Part shown: piece after piece, positions 26,108 through 34,389 of the stretch | How the letters are laid out: every line of letters begins with the position of its first letter | Numbering within the stretch: position 1 is the stretch's first letter | Assembly (NCBI GenBank): GCA_964429855.1 | Contig: CAYSDM010000001.1 | Coordinates: forward strand, 124,001-188,000 | Source of the DNA: CALLMM01 sp964429855 | GTDB taxonomy: Bacteria; Armatimonadota; Chthonomonadetes; Chthonomonadales; CAJBBX01 | DNA: 64,000 nucleotides | Direction of reading: 5' to 3' | Position numbers and translations under genes: made by a program | Notes under the pieces: generated by a model | Database searches by the model: none | What the model saw: the letters and a program-made list of their open reading frames with translations, nothing else | Told to the model about the DNA's origin: nothing

Positions 26108-26302
26108 TCAGGGTAACCGGGGATTGCTGCTGCCAAGCAGATAGAGAAGCCAGATGACTCCCGCCACGCCAATCAACGCCGCCACCTCGATGGCGACCAG
26201 AATCTTGTCCCATCTATGCCGCCGATCATGGGTGAAGTCGTCTATACAGGCGGGGCGCGGCGTGGCGCAGAGTTCCAGTTCTTCCCGAATAATGGGGTCC
26301 AT
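26108..26302 (-). CDS. Small single-span membrane protein, unknown
   Basis: 64 residues from the ATG at 26302 (CAGGAC lies about eight bases upstream; a TTG at 26332 would add ten residues). The polar N-terminus contains CATPRPACIDDFTHDRRHRWDK. One hydrophobic span follows (KILVAIEVAALIGVAGVIWLLYLL), then a short tail. It would be anchored with most of the chain on one side. No family was recognised. Confidence 0.5.
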   Translation of the reverse strand: MDPIIREELELCATPRPACIDDFTHDRRHRWDKILVAIEVAALIGVAGVIWLLYLLGSSNPRLP

Positions 26303-26705
26303 GGGCGATATGTCCTGAATATGGCGAGACAATTGCGGGAGCCGGGGGCTGTATTGCTCCCGGCTCTCAAGTCATAAAGTTACAAAAGAACGGCGATAGC
26401 TTTTCCCGGAAGTTACATATTTATCATACCTAAATATTCGGGAGTTGTCTAGTAGATCATCAAGGTCGTTTGGAGGGATGTCATTCACCGCGCAGCATGG
26501 CTGTCATTGTCAGCACATCCCGGCCGTCATTCTGATCGCAGCGCAGCCCGGCTGTCATGCTGAGCACATACTGTGCTGTCATTCTGAGCGAAGCGAAGAA
26601 TCTTAAGATGTGTCGCTGTGCTCGACATGATAGTCAGGCGATGCAGCCGTTCTACCTTGAAGGAGAACTAGAGAATAGGGGACACTTTTTACAGGAGAGG
26701 CGAGA
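26303..26705. other. Non-coding gap with a repeat cluster
   Basis: About 400 bases without a credible gene. 26370-26450 is AT-rich. 26480-26607 holds the degenerate repeat cluster described separately. The open frame over it only reflects the repeat. A GGGGACACTTTTTACAGG stretch near 26677 resembles sequences seen near REP-type elements, but nothing more can be shown. Confidence 0.6.
26480..26607. repeat. Five degenerate copies of a GTCATTCTGAGCR repeat
   Basis: Related units start at 26480, 26503, 26526, 26554 and 26578, spaced 23, 23, 28 and 24 bases, each with GTCAT(T/G) and usually CTGAGCRCA. The last unit is the most complete (GTCATTCTGAGCGAAGCG followed by AAGAATCTTA). It matches a short intergenic repeat that I know from many environmental bacterial genomes. 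Confidence 0.62.
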
Positions 26706-27905
26706 CTATCGCGCCGGGGAGGCAGGCAGATCGTGGAGGAGAATGCGGTATGTCCAGAGCCAGAGGAAGTCCGGGGGAGGCGTCTCGAACGAATCGGCGA
26801 CCGACAGCGCCAGCCGTAACCGCCTTTCATCGGTGACCCATCCCCGCGCATCTCTGCCGAGTGCGGCGTTATGGTTGCGGCTCCATCCGGTTGTCTCCGC
26901 GCCGATGGTCGCCAGCACGCGCCAGGTTCCGCGACCGGCGCGCAGATCGTCCGCCATGATCTCCGCCACCTGAACATGGGAGGAGATAAAACCGGGAAAT
27001 CGGCTGTCTGTGTGAAGCTCTCCCTCTTGCGTCATGTAGAAGCGTTTGCGAGAGGGGGAGTAGGCGAGGGAGATATTGCGGAGATAGCGGATCGGACTCC
27101 CCGCAGCGGTTGTCAGACCCGCGGAAGGCACTTGTATCGGCGGGCTGAGGCGCGGTCCGGCGTCCATATCGGATAGATCCGCCGTCACCATCTCCTGCCC
27201 CTTCGTCTCCTCCCCGCGTGTGTAGCACAGGAGAACCTTTCCGGCTTCATCCAGCGAGACGGCGGCAGGCTGTCCAACGCCCCAGTAGCGATAGACAGGC
27301 CAGCCGTTCAACTCGCCGATCTTGCCGCCGTCGGGGCAATTGGTGTAGCGGATGATCGGCTTCGGGTACCGGGTCCAGGGACCCTCCAGACGGTTGGCGA
27401 AGGCGACTCCCACCTGATTATGCGTGCTGTTCTCCGCATCGCATCCCAGGTAGAAGAGCGCGTAGCGCCATGTCTTGCCCTGAAAGCGGAAGCATCCCGC
27501 CAGCGCCTCCGGGTCGCAGATATGGCGGCTGTCCCAGTCGGCACGATTCCTGCCGGGTTCCAGCGCGACCTTCTCTTCTCCCCAGACCCATCGTGATCCC
27601 GTTCTGGTCGCAATGCGCAGGCAGAGGTAGTCGGTCACCTCTCCGGGCTTGCGGTTGGCGCAGTAGAACAGGAAGCGCCGTTGTCCACTCTCCTCTTCGA
27701 TCAGACAGGGCGCATAGGTATATGTGCGTTCGCGTGGTTGAAAAGCCGGCTCCATGCGCGGGACCACCGCCTGATGGGGAGGACGTGGCAAAGAATGCCG
27801 TCGCGATAGTCCTGTCGGCAGCAGGCAGAGAAGCCCCGCCGACCAGAACAGCGCAGGCAGGGGGAGACGAGATCGCCGACGCTGCCTTCGCCTGCCCCGT
27901 GCCAT
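26706..27905 (-). CDS. Five-bladed beta-propeller glycosidase-like protein (GH43/GH32 fold), secreted
   Basis: 399 residues from the ATG at 27905, one base after the upstream stop (TAAGATG). The longer frame to 27950 overlaps the upstream gene. An arginine-rich start and a hydrophobic segment (LPALFWSAGLLCLLPTGL) form a signal or anchor. The body has repeated blade-like strands: YTYAPCLIEEESGQRRFLFY, DSRHICDPEALAGCFRFQGKTWRYALFYLG and VGVAFANRLEGPWTRYPKPI. The last is the usual GPW phrase of GH43-type propellers. Catalytic residues could not be fixed. It is the last gene of the UroD-like operon. Confidence 0.6.
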   Translation of the reverse strand: MARGRRRQRRRSRLPLPALFWSAGLLCLLPTGLSRRHSLPRPPHQAVVPRMEPAFQPRERTYTYAPCLIEEESGQRRFLFYCANRKPGEVTDYLCLRIATRTGSRWVWGEEKVALEPGRNRADWDSRHICDPEALAGCFRFQGKTWRYALFYLGCDAENSTHNQVGVAFANRLEGPWTRYPKPIIRYTNCPDGGKIGELNGWPVYRYWGVGQPAAVSLDEAGKVLLCYTRGEETKGQEMVTADLSDMDAGPRLSPPIQVPSAGLTTAAGSPIRYLRNISLAYSPSRKRFYMTQEGELHTDSRFPGFISSHVQVAEIMADDLRAGRGTWRVLATIGAETTGWSRNHNAALGRDARGWVTDERRLRLALSVADSFETPPPDFLWLWTYRILLHDLPASPAR

Positions 27906-27906
27906 C

Positions 27907-28974
27907 TTACGATCGCTGTCCGTAACGCCACGCCTCATCATACATGGCAAGGATGTTCTCTATCGGCGTATTGGGCTGAAGGTTGTGGCAAGGAGCCACA
28001 ATATAACCTGTGCCGTCGTCTGCCAGAGTATCTATGCTGGCGCGCACCTCTGCACGCACCTCTTCCGGCGTTCCGAAAGGCAGAATGCTCTGGTTCTCGA
28101 TGCCGCCGTGAAAGCAGATACGGTCTCCGAACTCCCGCTTCAGTTCCGCCCGATCCATGCCCGGACAGTTCCACTGGATCGGATTGAGGATATCTATTCC
28201 CATCTCGATCAGACGTGGCAGGAAGACCCGGCAGCTTCCGTCATCATGGTGGAAGACCTTGATGCCAAATGCATGGCACAGGTCTATGAAGCGCCGGTGA
28301 TGCTGTGCATAGAATGTGTCGTAGATCTTCGGGCTGATGAGCGGACCGGTCTGGCTCCCCAGGTCATCGGTTACCTGCGCCACGTCAATCAAGCCGTCAC
28401 ACGCCTCGAAGGCGCAGCGGTGATGCTCATAGAAAAAGTCGCTGATACGACGTAGAATCTCATGCGTAAAGTCGGGATCGTCATACGGGTCCATCAACGA
28501 GCGTTCCAGACCGCGCAGGAGGTTGTGAAAGTAGAAGGGAGCCATGTAGCCGAATGTGACCAGATGCGTTTTGCGTCCCTCTTGCGCCTGAGCGCGCATA
28601 GAGGAGTAGTCGAACCAGTCTGCGCGTGGCCAGCAGTAACGGTCCAGATCGTCTATGGTTTTCGCCTCCGCCAGCGGATAGAAGACCTGCTCATCGTAGA
28701 CGCCGTCCGCGTAGGGAGTGCGCCGCATCACCATGCCCCAGTAGTTCGCGCTCTCTCCCGGACCGACGGCGGGCGGCGCGGGACCGCAGTAGTCTGGTGC
28801 GATCGCGCGCATCCCGTCAATGTGCAGCGCCGCCATGATATCAGTTCCATCGCCGAAGTGGGCGCGCAGCTTCTCCCAGACCTCGCCAGTCGCCCAGATG
28901 TCGGTCGGAATACGATCTACCGGCTTGCGTTCGATGGCGGCGAACATTCGCTCCCGTGAATTCATCGCCTCCAT
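27907..28974 (-). CDS. Uroporphyrinogen-decarboxylase superfamily protein (methyltransferase-like), copy 3
   Basis: 355 residues from the ATG at 28974, which overlaps the upstream stop (TGATG) and has GAGG seven bases upstream. It has the UroD/MtaA barrel: MNSRERMFAAIERKPVDRIPTDIW at the N-terminus and FGIKVFHHDDGSCRVFLPRLIEMGIDILNPIQWNCPGM near the C-terminal half, where His and Cys could bind zinc as in corrinoid methyltransferases. True haem enzymes differ in the N-terminal arginine motif, and no other haem gene is near. It is coupled with the next gene in a six-gene cluster. Confidence 0.82.
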   Translation of the reverse strand: MEAMNSRERMFAAIERKPVDRIPTDIWATGEVWEKLRAHFGDGTDIMAALHIDGMRAIAPDYCGPAPPAVGPGESANYWGMVMRRTPYADGVYDEQVFYPLAEAKTIDDLDRYCWPRADWFDYSSMRAQAQEGRKTHLVTFGYMAPFYFHNLLRGLERSLMDPYDDPDFTHEILRRISDFFYEHHRCAFEACDGLIDVAQVTDDLGSQTGPLISPKIYDTFYAQHHRRFIDLCHAFGIKVFHHDDGSCRVFLPRLIEMGIDILNPIQWNCPGMDRAELKREFGDRICFHGGIENQSILPFGTPEEVRAEVRASIDTLADDGTGYIVAPCHNLQPNTPIENILAMYDEAWRYGQRS

Positions 28975-30203
28975 CACTGCGCCTCGATCAGATCGCGCGT
29001 CATTTCGACCCATTTTCGCAGACGGGGACGGTCGCCGTTAATCCGGTAGACATCGCGGAAGATGATCTCCAGATTACATCCATGAAACGCCTCCAGCGTC
29101 TCGGCGATGTCCTGCCGCAGTGCGCTCCAATCGGGCGAGTCGCCGGAGATGGGCGCGGGGCGCGGCTTGCGCGAAAAGACGACGCTCTGTCCCGCCATCT
29201 CCGCCATCTTCCGCATGTCGCACCAGGGAGAGATAGAGACGGCGCGAATGTGGGGGATCGCCTCGATGATTCGCGTCCAGCGATCATGCACCGGCTCGCA
29301 GCAGCCGTAGTAGATCAGCCCGAATCTTGCGCTGACCTCCGCCATATAGGGAAGGAAGAATTCGCCGAACATCCGGGGCGAGATGCATACGGTCTCCTGC
29401 GACTCCATCCAGAGCCACAGGTCTTTCAACCGCGCTACTCCGGGAGATGGAGGCGGCAGCGCGGTGGTATAGCCGGGGCTTCCTGAGCCGACGAATGTCC
29501 AGAGGTTGTTCGATCCGAGCAGCCCCTCGCGCTCCATCCAGTCGAACATCGCCAGACGGTCATCGCGCAGAAATGCCATGATCCGATGGATCGCCTTCGG
29601 TTCATCATAGAGCCAGGTCAGCAGACGATCATTGCCGATCAGTTTGTAAAGATCGCTCGTGAGTCCGGCATGAAGCGCGGTCGTTCCATGCAGGATGACC
29701 GGCAGAAGGTCACCGAATGCCTCTGTCAGACGCTCCACCTTTCGCTCTGTGGAGGGGCGATCCACCTTCCAGCTTCTGGGCTGAAGCCGGACAATGTCGG
29801 CGGGAGCGCGGATGGGATGATCGAAGGCGTATCCGACATGCCCGCCCTGCATATCCACCGCGTGTGTGGCGCGGATTTCCACGCCGTAGCCGGTTCCGCT
29901 GATGTCCCATCCGACGCGCCAGCACGGTTCAAGAACGGTATCATCGCCGATCTCTTCCGCCTGTCGGATCGTCGCGAGCATATTCCACTCCACGCTTCGG
30001 AAGAGCGGGTCTTCGCACTGAAGCTCCCTCTCCGACAGGTAGTCCTCCAGCGTCCAGGTCTCGAACAGCACCATCGGACGCTCGGCGCGCAGGTCTTTCA
30101 GCGCGGTCCACTGCCGTTTACGCTCCTGCATGACGGGCTGTTCCGCGATCTCTCTCCAGCGCGCTGCGAGCGCGCGTATGCGGCTGCGATCCTGTGGATT
30201 CAT
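28974..30203 (-). CDS. Uroporphyrinogen-decarboxylase superfamily protein (methyltransferase-like), copy 2
   Basis: 409 residues, longer than copies 1 and 3. Segments of the UroD fold are present: ERPMVLFETWTLEDYL, LPVILHGTTALHAG, ISPRMFGEFFLPYMAEVSARFGLIYYGCCEPVHDRW and SPWCDMRKMAEMAG. YYGCCEP takes the place of the HxCG zinc motif, so metal ligands differ from copy 1. It starts 18 bases after the SDR gene and its stop overlaps copy 3. The reaction is unknown. Methyl-group transfer is the family-based guess. Confidence 0.78.
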   Translation of the reverse strand: MNPQDRSRIRALAARWREIAEQPVMQERKRQWTALKDLRAERPMVLFETWTLEDYLSERELQCEDPLFRSVEWNMLATIRQAEEIGDDTVLEPCWRVGWDISGTGYGVEIRATHAVDMQGGHVGYAFDHPIRAPADIVRLQPRSWKVDRPSTERKVERLTEAFGDLLPVILHGTTALHAGLTSDLYKLIGNDRLLTWLYDEPKAIHRIMAFLRDDRLAMFDWMEREGLLGSNNLWTFVGSGSPGYTTALPPPSPGVARLKDLWLWMESQETVCISPRMFGEFFLPYMAEVSARFGLIYYGCCEPVHDRWTRIIEAIPHIRAVSISPWCDMRKMAEMAGQSVVFSRKPRPAPISGDSPDWSALRQDIAETLEAFHGCNLEIIFRDVYRINGDRPRLRKWVEMTRDLIEAQ

Positions 30204-30221
30204 CTTCTCATCTCTTGTCCG

Positions 30222-30977
30222 TTACATTCCCGCCTGCGTGATCCTTCCGCCCGTAACCGGAAGGTATGCGCCGGTAACATAGGAAGCCAGGTCGCTCAGG
30301 AAGAAGACGCAGCCGTTTCCAATCTCTTCCGCGCTGCCATGACGCCGGAGCGGAATGGTTTTCGCGAAGTTACGCGATCCCTCCGATTCGGTGTTAACCT
30401 TCTCATCCGCCATCCAGCCGGGAGCCACCATATTGACGGTGATATTCTCCGGTCCGAGTTCGCAAGCCAGCGAGCGCGACAACCCCACCATCGCCCCCTT
30501 GCCCGCCATATAGACCGACCAGCCGGAAGGAGCAAGGTTCCACAGTTCCGTCACGATGTTCACGACCCGACCGCCGCCCTGCTTGCCGAACACGGGGCGC
30601 GCTGCGTTGATGGTATTGACGACCGCCTTGCAGCCGAAGTCGAAAGAGTTGCTGTAGTCCGCCCAGGTCGCCTCCGTCAGCGTGCCGCTCTGACGACCGG
30701 CAATCGCGTTATTCACCACGCCGTCCAGACGCCCGAATGTCTCCACAACGGCGCTAATCATGGCGGTGACCGCGTCCGGATCGCGGACATCCGCGCCGAA
30801 AGCCTGCGCCTCTCCACCGGCGGCGACGATCTCCGCAACCACCGCTTCCGCCTTCTCTTTGCTGGCGGAGTAGTTGACGGCAACGGTCGCTCCCTGACGC
30901 GCCAGAACGCGCGAAATCGCCGCTCCGATGCCCCTTCCTCCGCCAGTCACCAGAACTACTTTTCCTGTCAACAACAT
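30222..30977 (-). CDS. Short-chain dehydrogenase/reductase
   Basis: 251 residues from the ATG at 30977 (GAGGGAGC upstream). The Rossmann motif is TGGGRGIG (about 10-17), with NNAIAG in the NAG position. The catalytic YxxxK is in YMAGK. The C-terminal segment is FLSDLASYVTGAYLPVTGG. It resembles FabG-like 3-oxoacyl/sugar dehydrogenases. In this cluster an alcohol or sugar oxidation is more likely than fatty-acid synthesis, but that is inference. Confidence 0.87.
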   Translation of the reverse strand: MLLTGKVVLVTGGGRGIGAAISRVLARQGATVAVNYSASKEKAEAVVAEIVAAGGEAQAFGADVRDPDAVTAMISAVVETFGRLDGVVNNAIAGRQSGTLTEATWADYSNSFDFGCKAVVNTINAARPVFGKQGGGRVVNIVTELWNLAPSGWSVYMAGKGAMVGLSRSLACELGPENITVNMVAPGWMADEKVNTESEGSRNFAKTIPLRRHGSAEEIGNGCVFFLSDLASYVTGAYLPVTGGRITQAGM

Positions 30978-31068
30978 GATCGCTCCCTCTCTTTCCGAAA
31001 GATCATTCCCTTTCAAGATGGCTGTTTACTAAGCATTCGGTCTTCGGCAGAGGAACCCCTTTTTCAAA

Positions 31069-32490
31069 CTACGGGGAGTGCGCTCGCAGCTTCGCGGGCA
31101 GCTCTTCCAGTGTAATAACCCGATCCTGAGAGAAGATTCGCTTCAGTTCCGACGCAGACATCTTTCGCGGTCCGAGATCGCCGACCCAGGGCAGGAAGAA
31201 CGACCAGCGAACCCCGAAACGAAGCATCTTTTCGATATCCGGCACGCCTCCGAACTCGGTCAGCGCGAGCAGTTTCCTGCCGTTGAGAGTCTGCTGCAGC
31301 GATTCCCAGGTTCCGCTCAACGGATCGCCTGGATCACCTGGGTAGGAGTCCATGCCGATAATGTCTACCAGATCGTCGCCGGGGTACCACTCCGACGGAA
31401 AACCGGTATAGACCCAGATCAGGTTGTGCAGTCCATGATAGCGCGTCAGGCGGTCGAACATCAGCCTCCAGAGCTTGCGGAAAGGTTCCGATCCCTTCGC
31501 TCCCCACCAGAACCAGCGCCCGTCCGCCTCATGGAGCGGACGCCAGAGAACCGGGATGTCGGCGTTCGCCAGCTTGCGAAGCTGTGCGGCAATCGCGTCA
31601 ATATCGCGCAGAATCAGCCGGTAGTCCTCGGATCTCGGATCGGCGAGAGCGCGCTGCACGTCGAACGTGGTGGCGTTGGTGTAGAACCCTTTGTACCATC
31701 GCGCATCTATCGTCTGTCCGCGAGAGTCGGTATAGGTCTTATCCCGCAAGCCGGAGGGCGCGTTCCAGTGCCACATCAGCGTGAGAATGTGACCGGCGCG
31801 GGCGCGGCGGATAAACCGCTCGGTGAGTCCTTCGGGGTTTGCGCCATAGGCTATGCGCGAGGGGGAGTAGTCCATAAAGTCCCCGCCGAAGATCGCGGGC
31901 GCTCTTCCTGTTGTCCGTAGAATGTAGTCCGAATCCTCTTCGCCGTACTGCCCGGAGAGCGTCTTGTCACCATAGAGGTCTACCAGATAGCGCATCAGTG
32001 CGCGCGTCTTCGGCGTTGCCTGGCGATCCGCCAGTGTGAGGGGAGGTTTCTGTGGAGGAGGCGCAGGGCGGGCAGGCGTCAGTTCCAGATAGTCAATATC
32101 GAAGTAGCCCCATCCTTTCTCCAGAACCAGAGTATTTTCGCCCGCTTTCAACTCCACCTTCCCGGCAAAGACGGAGGCGAATGCCGATGCGGTTGGCGGG
32201 AACATCCCGGAAATGCGGCCGCCATTAACGTTCAGATCGTAGCCCTTTTCGCCATGCGGCGCGCTGTAGCCGACCTTCACCGCGTAGAGTCCCGCCTTTG
32301 CCCTGACCGTGAAGGTGATCCGATCTCCCTCCTTATCAAAGCCGGTCACATAGCCTTTGCCGGAGAAGCCGGGGCGCGCGTTTTCGGCGGCGACGCCGAC
32401 AAGCTGCGCCTCTTCCGCCTCCAGCCGAATGCTCTCCTGCGGGATGGGAAGCGCGGAAAGGGCGGTTATCAGCAGAACCTGAGGATACAT
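31069..32490 (-). CDS. GH26 endo-beta-mannanase with N-terminal CBM35-like domain, secreted
   Basis: 473 residues with a signal peptide (1-17). A CBM35-like beta-sandwich spans about 20-138 (IRLEAEEAQL..GFSGKGYVTGF..DIDYLELT). The GH26 barrel follows, with the acid/base Glu321 in WRPLHEADGRWFWWG and the nucleophile Glu412 in LALTEFGGVPD. GH26 enzymes cleave beta-1,4-mannan internally, and CBM35 often binds mannan or uronates. AAGGAGA precedes the ATG. It sits 41 bases after UroD-like copy 1 and 91 before the SDR start, so it is likely in the same transcript. Confidence 0.9.
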   Translation of the reverse strand: MYPQVLLITALSALPIPQESIRLEAEEAQLVGVAAENARPGFSGKGYVTGFDKEGDRITFTVRAKAGLYAVKVGYSAPHGEKGYDLNVNGGRISGMFPPTASAFASVFAGKVELKAGENTLVLEKGWGYFDIDYLELTPARPAPPPQKPPLTLADRQATPKTRALMRYLVDLYGDKTLSGQYGEEDSDYILRTTGRAPAIFGGDFMDYSPSRIAYGANPEGLTERFIRRARAGHILTLMWHWNAPSGLRDKTYTDSRGQTIDARWYKGFYTNATTFDVQRALADPRSEDYRLILRDIDAIAAQLRKLANADIPVLWRPLHEADGRWFWWGAKGSEPFRKLWRLMFDRLTRYHGLHNLIWVYTGFPSEWYPGDDLVDIIGMDSYPGDPGDPLSGTWESLQQTLNGRKLLALTEFGGVPDIEKMLRFGVRWSFFLPWVGDLGPRKMSASELKRIFSQDRVITLEELPAKLRAHSP

Positions 32491-32531
32491 CCGATCTCCT
32501 TTCGCTTCGGGAGTAAGCCTCTTCCGGAGCC

Positions 32532-33644
32532 TCAGTAGTCTCGATGCTGCTCATAGACCTCCAGTGCATAGCGGTAGCTGTCGTAGCTCACGTTCGGGGT
32601 GACGGAGTGATCGGTTCCGAAGACGTACCGGGCATTCCGCGCCTTCATGCCCTCGACGATCTCCGAAACACCCCGGCGGATCGTCTCACGATCGTTGCTC
32701 TCCAGAATCCGCACATCCAGCCCGCCGATGAAAGCCAGATCACTGCCGTACTGGTCGGCAAAGGCAAACAGGTCGCAGCCCGCTTTCACCTCCATCGGAT
32801 TGAGCGCGTCGAATCCGGCTTCAAGAATAAGCGGAAGGGCTTTCGTGATCCCGCCGCAGGAGTGCAGCACCACCGGCAGATCGTATTCGTGGAAGAAGGA
32901 GACCAGTTCCGTAAAATAGGGGAAGATAAGCTGTTTCAGAAGCCGGGGCGAGGCGAATAAGCCATTCCGATATCCCAGGTCTTCATAGACCCAGATTCCG
33001 TCTGGCAGTCCCGCCTGCTCAAAGAGGGCGCGGTAGTGTGCCTTAAAGAAATCGGTATAGACGCGGTTATAGTCGTGAATCCATCCCGGATCGAGCGCGA
33101 GGCTCTCATACATGGTGATGTCGCCCATGCTCTGGCGCATCGTCTCAAAGATGAATAGATGCCCGTAGAATGTCCAGCGGTTATCGGCGCGCCCGGCTTC
33201 CAGCGCTCGCGTATGGGCGGCGATGTCCATGCGCTGCGGGTCTACCGAGAGCAGATAGCTTCGATAGTCCCGCTCCCAGATTTCGCGGCTGGTCATCAGG
33301 AAGTCAATATGCTCCGGCGTGCCGGATTTATGTTTCCAGTATTTGAGCGCAGCGCCGGCCCCATTGCGCACCACCTGCCACTCGTCCGTCTCTTCCAGCA
33401 CCTCACGATAGCCGCGCAGGGGATTCACATCGAACCATCCTCCGCAGGAACGCATATCGTAGCCGAAGTAGATCGCGGGATCGGCGGGAATAGGAGCTTT
33501 CGCATCGGAGGGGGTGCCGTCGGCAGTCGGGTAGCCCTGATCCACCCACAGGCGAGGCGTCTCCGGCCAGAAGTGGTCGAACAGCCCGACCCGATCCGGG
33601 CTGCCTTTGCGTAGTAGCTGATGAATCCGCGTTTGTGAGTCCAT
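32532..33644 (-). CDS. Uroporphyrinogen-decarboxylase superfamily protein (methyltransferase-like), copy 1
   Basis: 370 residues, the first gene of the cluster; GGAGGACAGG precedes the ATG. The zinc-type motif HSCGG (DLPVVLHSCGGITKALP) is followed by GFDALNPMEVKAGCDL, an arrangement close to MtaA/MtbA corrinoid methyltransferases and to related glycan-locus proteins. It begins DSQTRIHQLLRKGSPDRVGLFDHFWPE, the usual opening of this branch. The haem function is unlikely. A 35-base inverted repeat lies 26 bases upstream of the start. Confidence 0.82.
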   Translation of the reverse strand: MDSQTRIHQLLRKGSPDRVGLFDHFWPETPRLWVDQGYPTADGTPSDAKAPIPADPAIYFGYDMRSCGGWFDVNPLRGYREVLEETDEWQVVRNGAGAALKYWKHKSGTPEHIDFLMTSREIWERDYRSYLLSVDPQRMDIAAHTRALEAGRADNRWTFYGHLFIFETMRQSMGDITMYESLALDPGWIHDYNRVYTDFFKAHYRALFEQAGLPDGIWVYEDLGYRNGLFASPRLLKQLIFPYFTELVSFFHEYDLPVVLHSCGGITKALPLILEAGFDALNPMEVKAGCDLFAFADQYGSDLAFIGGLDVRILESNDRETIRRGVSEIVEGMKARNARYVFGTDHSVTPNVSYDSYRYALEVYEQHRDY

Positions 33645-33669
33645 CCTGTCCTCCCGACTGGAATCGCGG

Positions 33670-33704
33670 AGGCGCTCCTGCTGGAAACGCCGACAGGAGC
33701 GCCT
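33670..33704. repeat. Perfect inverted repeat upstream of the UroD-like operon
   Basis: AGGCGCTCCTG (33670-33680) and CAGGAGCGCCT (33694-33704) form an 11-pair stem around 13 bases. In the minus-strand RNA it lies between the LacI-prepilin chimera and UroD-like copy 1. It lacks a U-tract, so it may be an mRNA processing or attenuation hairpin rather than a terminator. Confidence 0.6.
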
Positions 33705-33753
33705 GAAGATGCGTAACCGCCTGATACTATTCTACTGACGGCATGCGTCCTAC

Positions 33754-34089
33754 CTATTCCGCCATGCCCACGGCGAGCGCCGTCTGTCTGGTACTGGAAA
33801 GGCAGGAGGTCTGCCGGGCTTTCTTGCGTGCCTGCGCAAAGACCGGAAGGAGGATCACTTCCAGAATCGCGATCATGGCGATAGCGACGAGCAGTTCAAT
33901 CCGCGTACAACCTCTCTGAAGCGAGCGGATCAGGGCGTTGGGGGTGAAGTGCAGTTCGGAGGCAGCCTGCAAGACGCGGTCACAGGTCTGAGAAGCGGGG
34001 TACTTCTGGCCGTTGAGGATATTGGAGACGGTTCCAACAGAGACACCCGCACGGCAGACTATATCGCGTATGGCAGGGCGGCGTCGCAC
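33754..34089 (-). CDS. LacI-type DNA-binding domain fused to a prepilin-like N-terminus (chimeric gene)
   Basis: 111 residues from the GTG at 34089, with GAAGGA nine bases upstream. Residues 5-60 are a LacI helix-turn-helix and hinge-like region (AGVSVGTVSNILNG; TPNALIRSLQRG). Without any linker, residues 61-111 continue as a type IV prepilin start (IELLVAIAMIAIL; LPVFAQARKKARQTSCLSS). The prepilin motif is altered (GCTRIE for GFTLIE), so peptidase cleavage is doubtful. The ligand-binding domain is missing. It may be a membrane-tethered regulator or a decaying recombinant. It has its own promoter and palindrome and lies just upstream of the UroD-like cluster. Confidence 0.62.
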   Translation of the reverse strand: MRRRPAIRDIVCRAGVSVGTVSNILNGQKYPASQTCDRVLQAASELHFTPNALIRSLQRGCTRIELLVAIAMIAILEVILLPVFAQARKKARQTSCLSSTRQTALAVGMAE

Positions 34090-34118
34090 TACGGGGATTC
34101 CTTCAAGTTTTTTTATAC

Positions 34119-34147
34119 TAGATTCAACGACTGCTGTTCTGAATCTA
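34119..34147. promoter_or_regulatory. Perfect inverted repeat over the chimera promoter, probable operator
   Basis: TAGATTCA (34119-34126) and TGAATCTA (34140-34147) are perfect 8-base arms 13 bases apart. The right arm covers the -10 of the chimera promoter and the left arm lies just downstream of the start, as expected for an autoregulated repressor. Confidence 0.5.
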
Positions 34148-34170
34148 CCTTCCTTCAATCTCAATGTCAA
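34142..34170 (-). promoter_or_regulatory. Promoter of the LacI-prepilin chimera
   Basis: TTGACA (34170-34165), 17 bases, TAGATT (34147-34142). The predicted start near 34135 gives a leader of about 45 bases to the GTG. Confidence 0.65.
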
Positions 34171-34295
34171 GAGTAATTGTGAATTTATTAACGAGTGTTT
34201 TCTAGGACTTTCCTGCAGGTGCGTGTTGAAAGAGAGGACAATGCTACAGAAGGGAAAGCAGTTTCCGGAAGCAGGCGGCGTGAGGAAGAAAGGAG

Positions 34296-34367
34296 AGCGG
34301 GAGACGGGTTTCGAACCCGCGACCTCCTCCTTGGCAAGGAGGCGCTCTACCACTGAGCTACTCCCGC
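34296..34367 (-). tRNA. tRNA-Gly (anticodon GCC)
   Basis: A 72-base cloverleaf: acceptor GCGGGAG/CTCCCGC, D arm with AGCTCAGTGGTAGAGC, anticodon loop TTGCCAA, and T arm GGGTTCGAAACCC. CCA is not encoded. It lies 22 bases after tRNA-Leu. Confidence 0.96.
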
Positions 34368-34389
34368 ATCGCTCTGTACGGCGCGGTGG

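Noticed and set aside
26480..26607. CRISPR array
   Set aside because: Units diverge strongly, spacers are 10 bases or shorter and no cas gene is near.
26557..26973. Plus-strand ORF of 138 codons
   Set aside because: Its start is the translated intergenic repeat (VILSEAKNL) and its end is antisense to the propeller gene.
27907..33644. Haem biosynthesis genes (hemE)
   Set aside because: The three UroD-like proteins differ from HemE in motifs and no other haem gene is present; context is glycan degradation.
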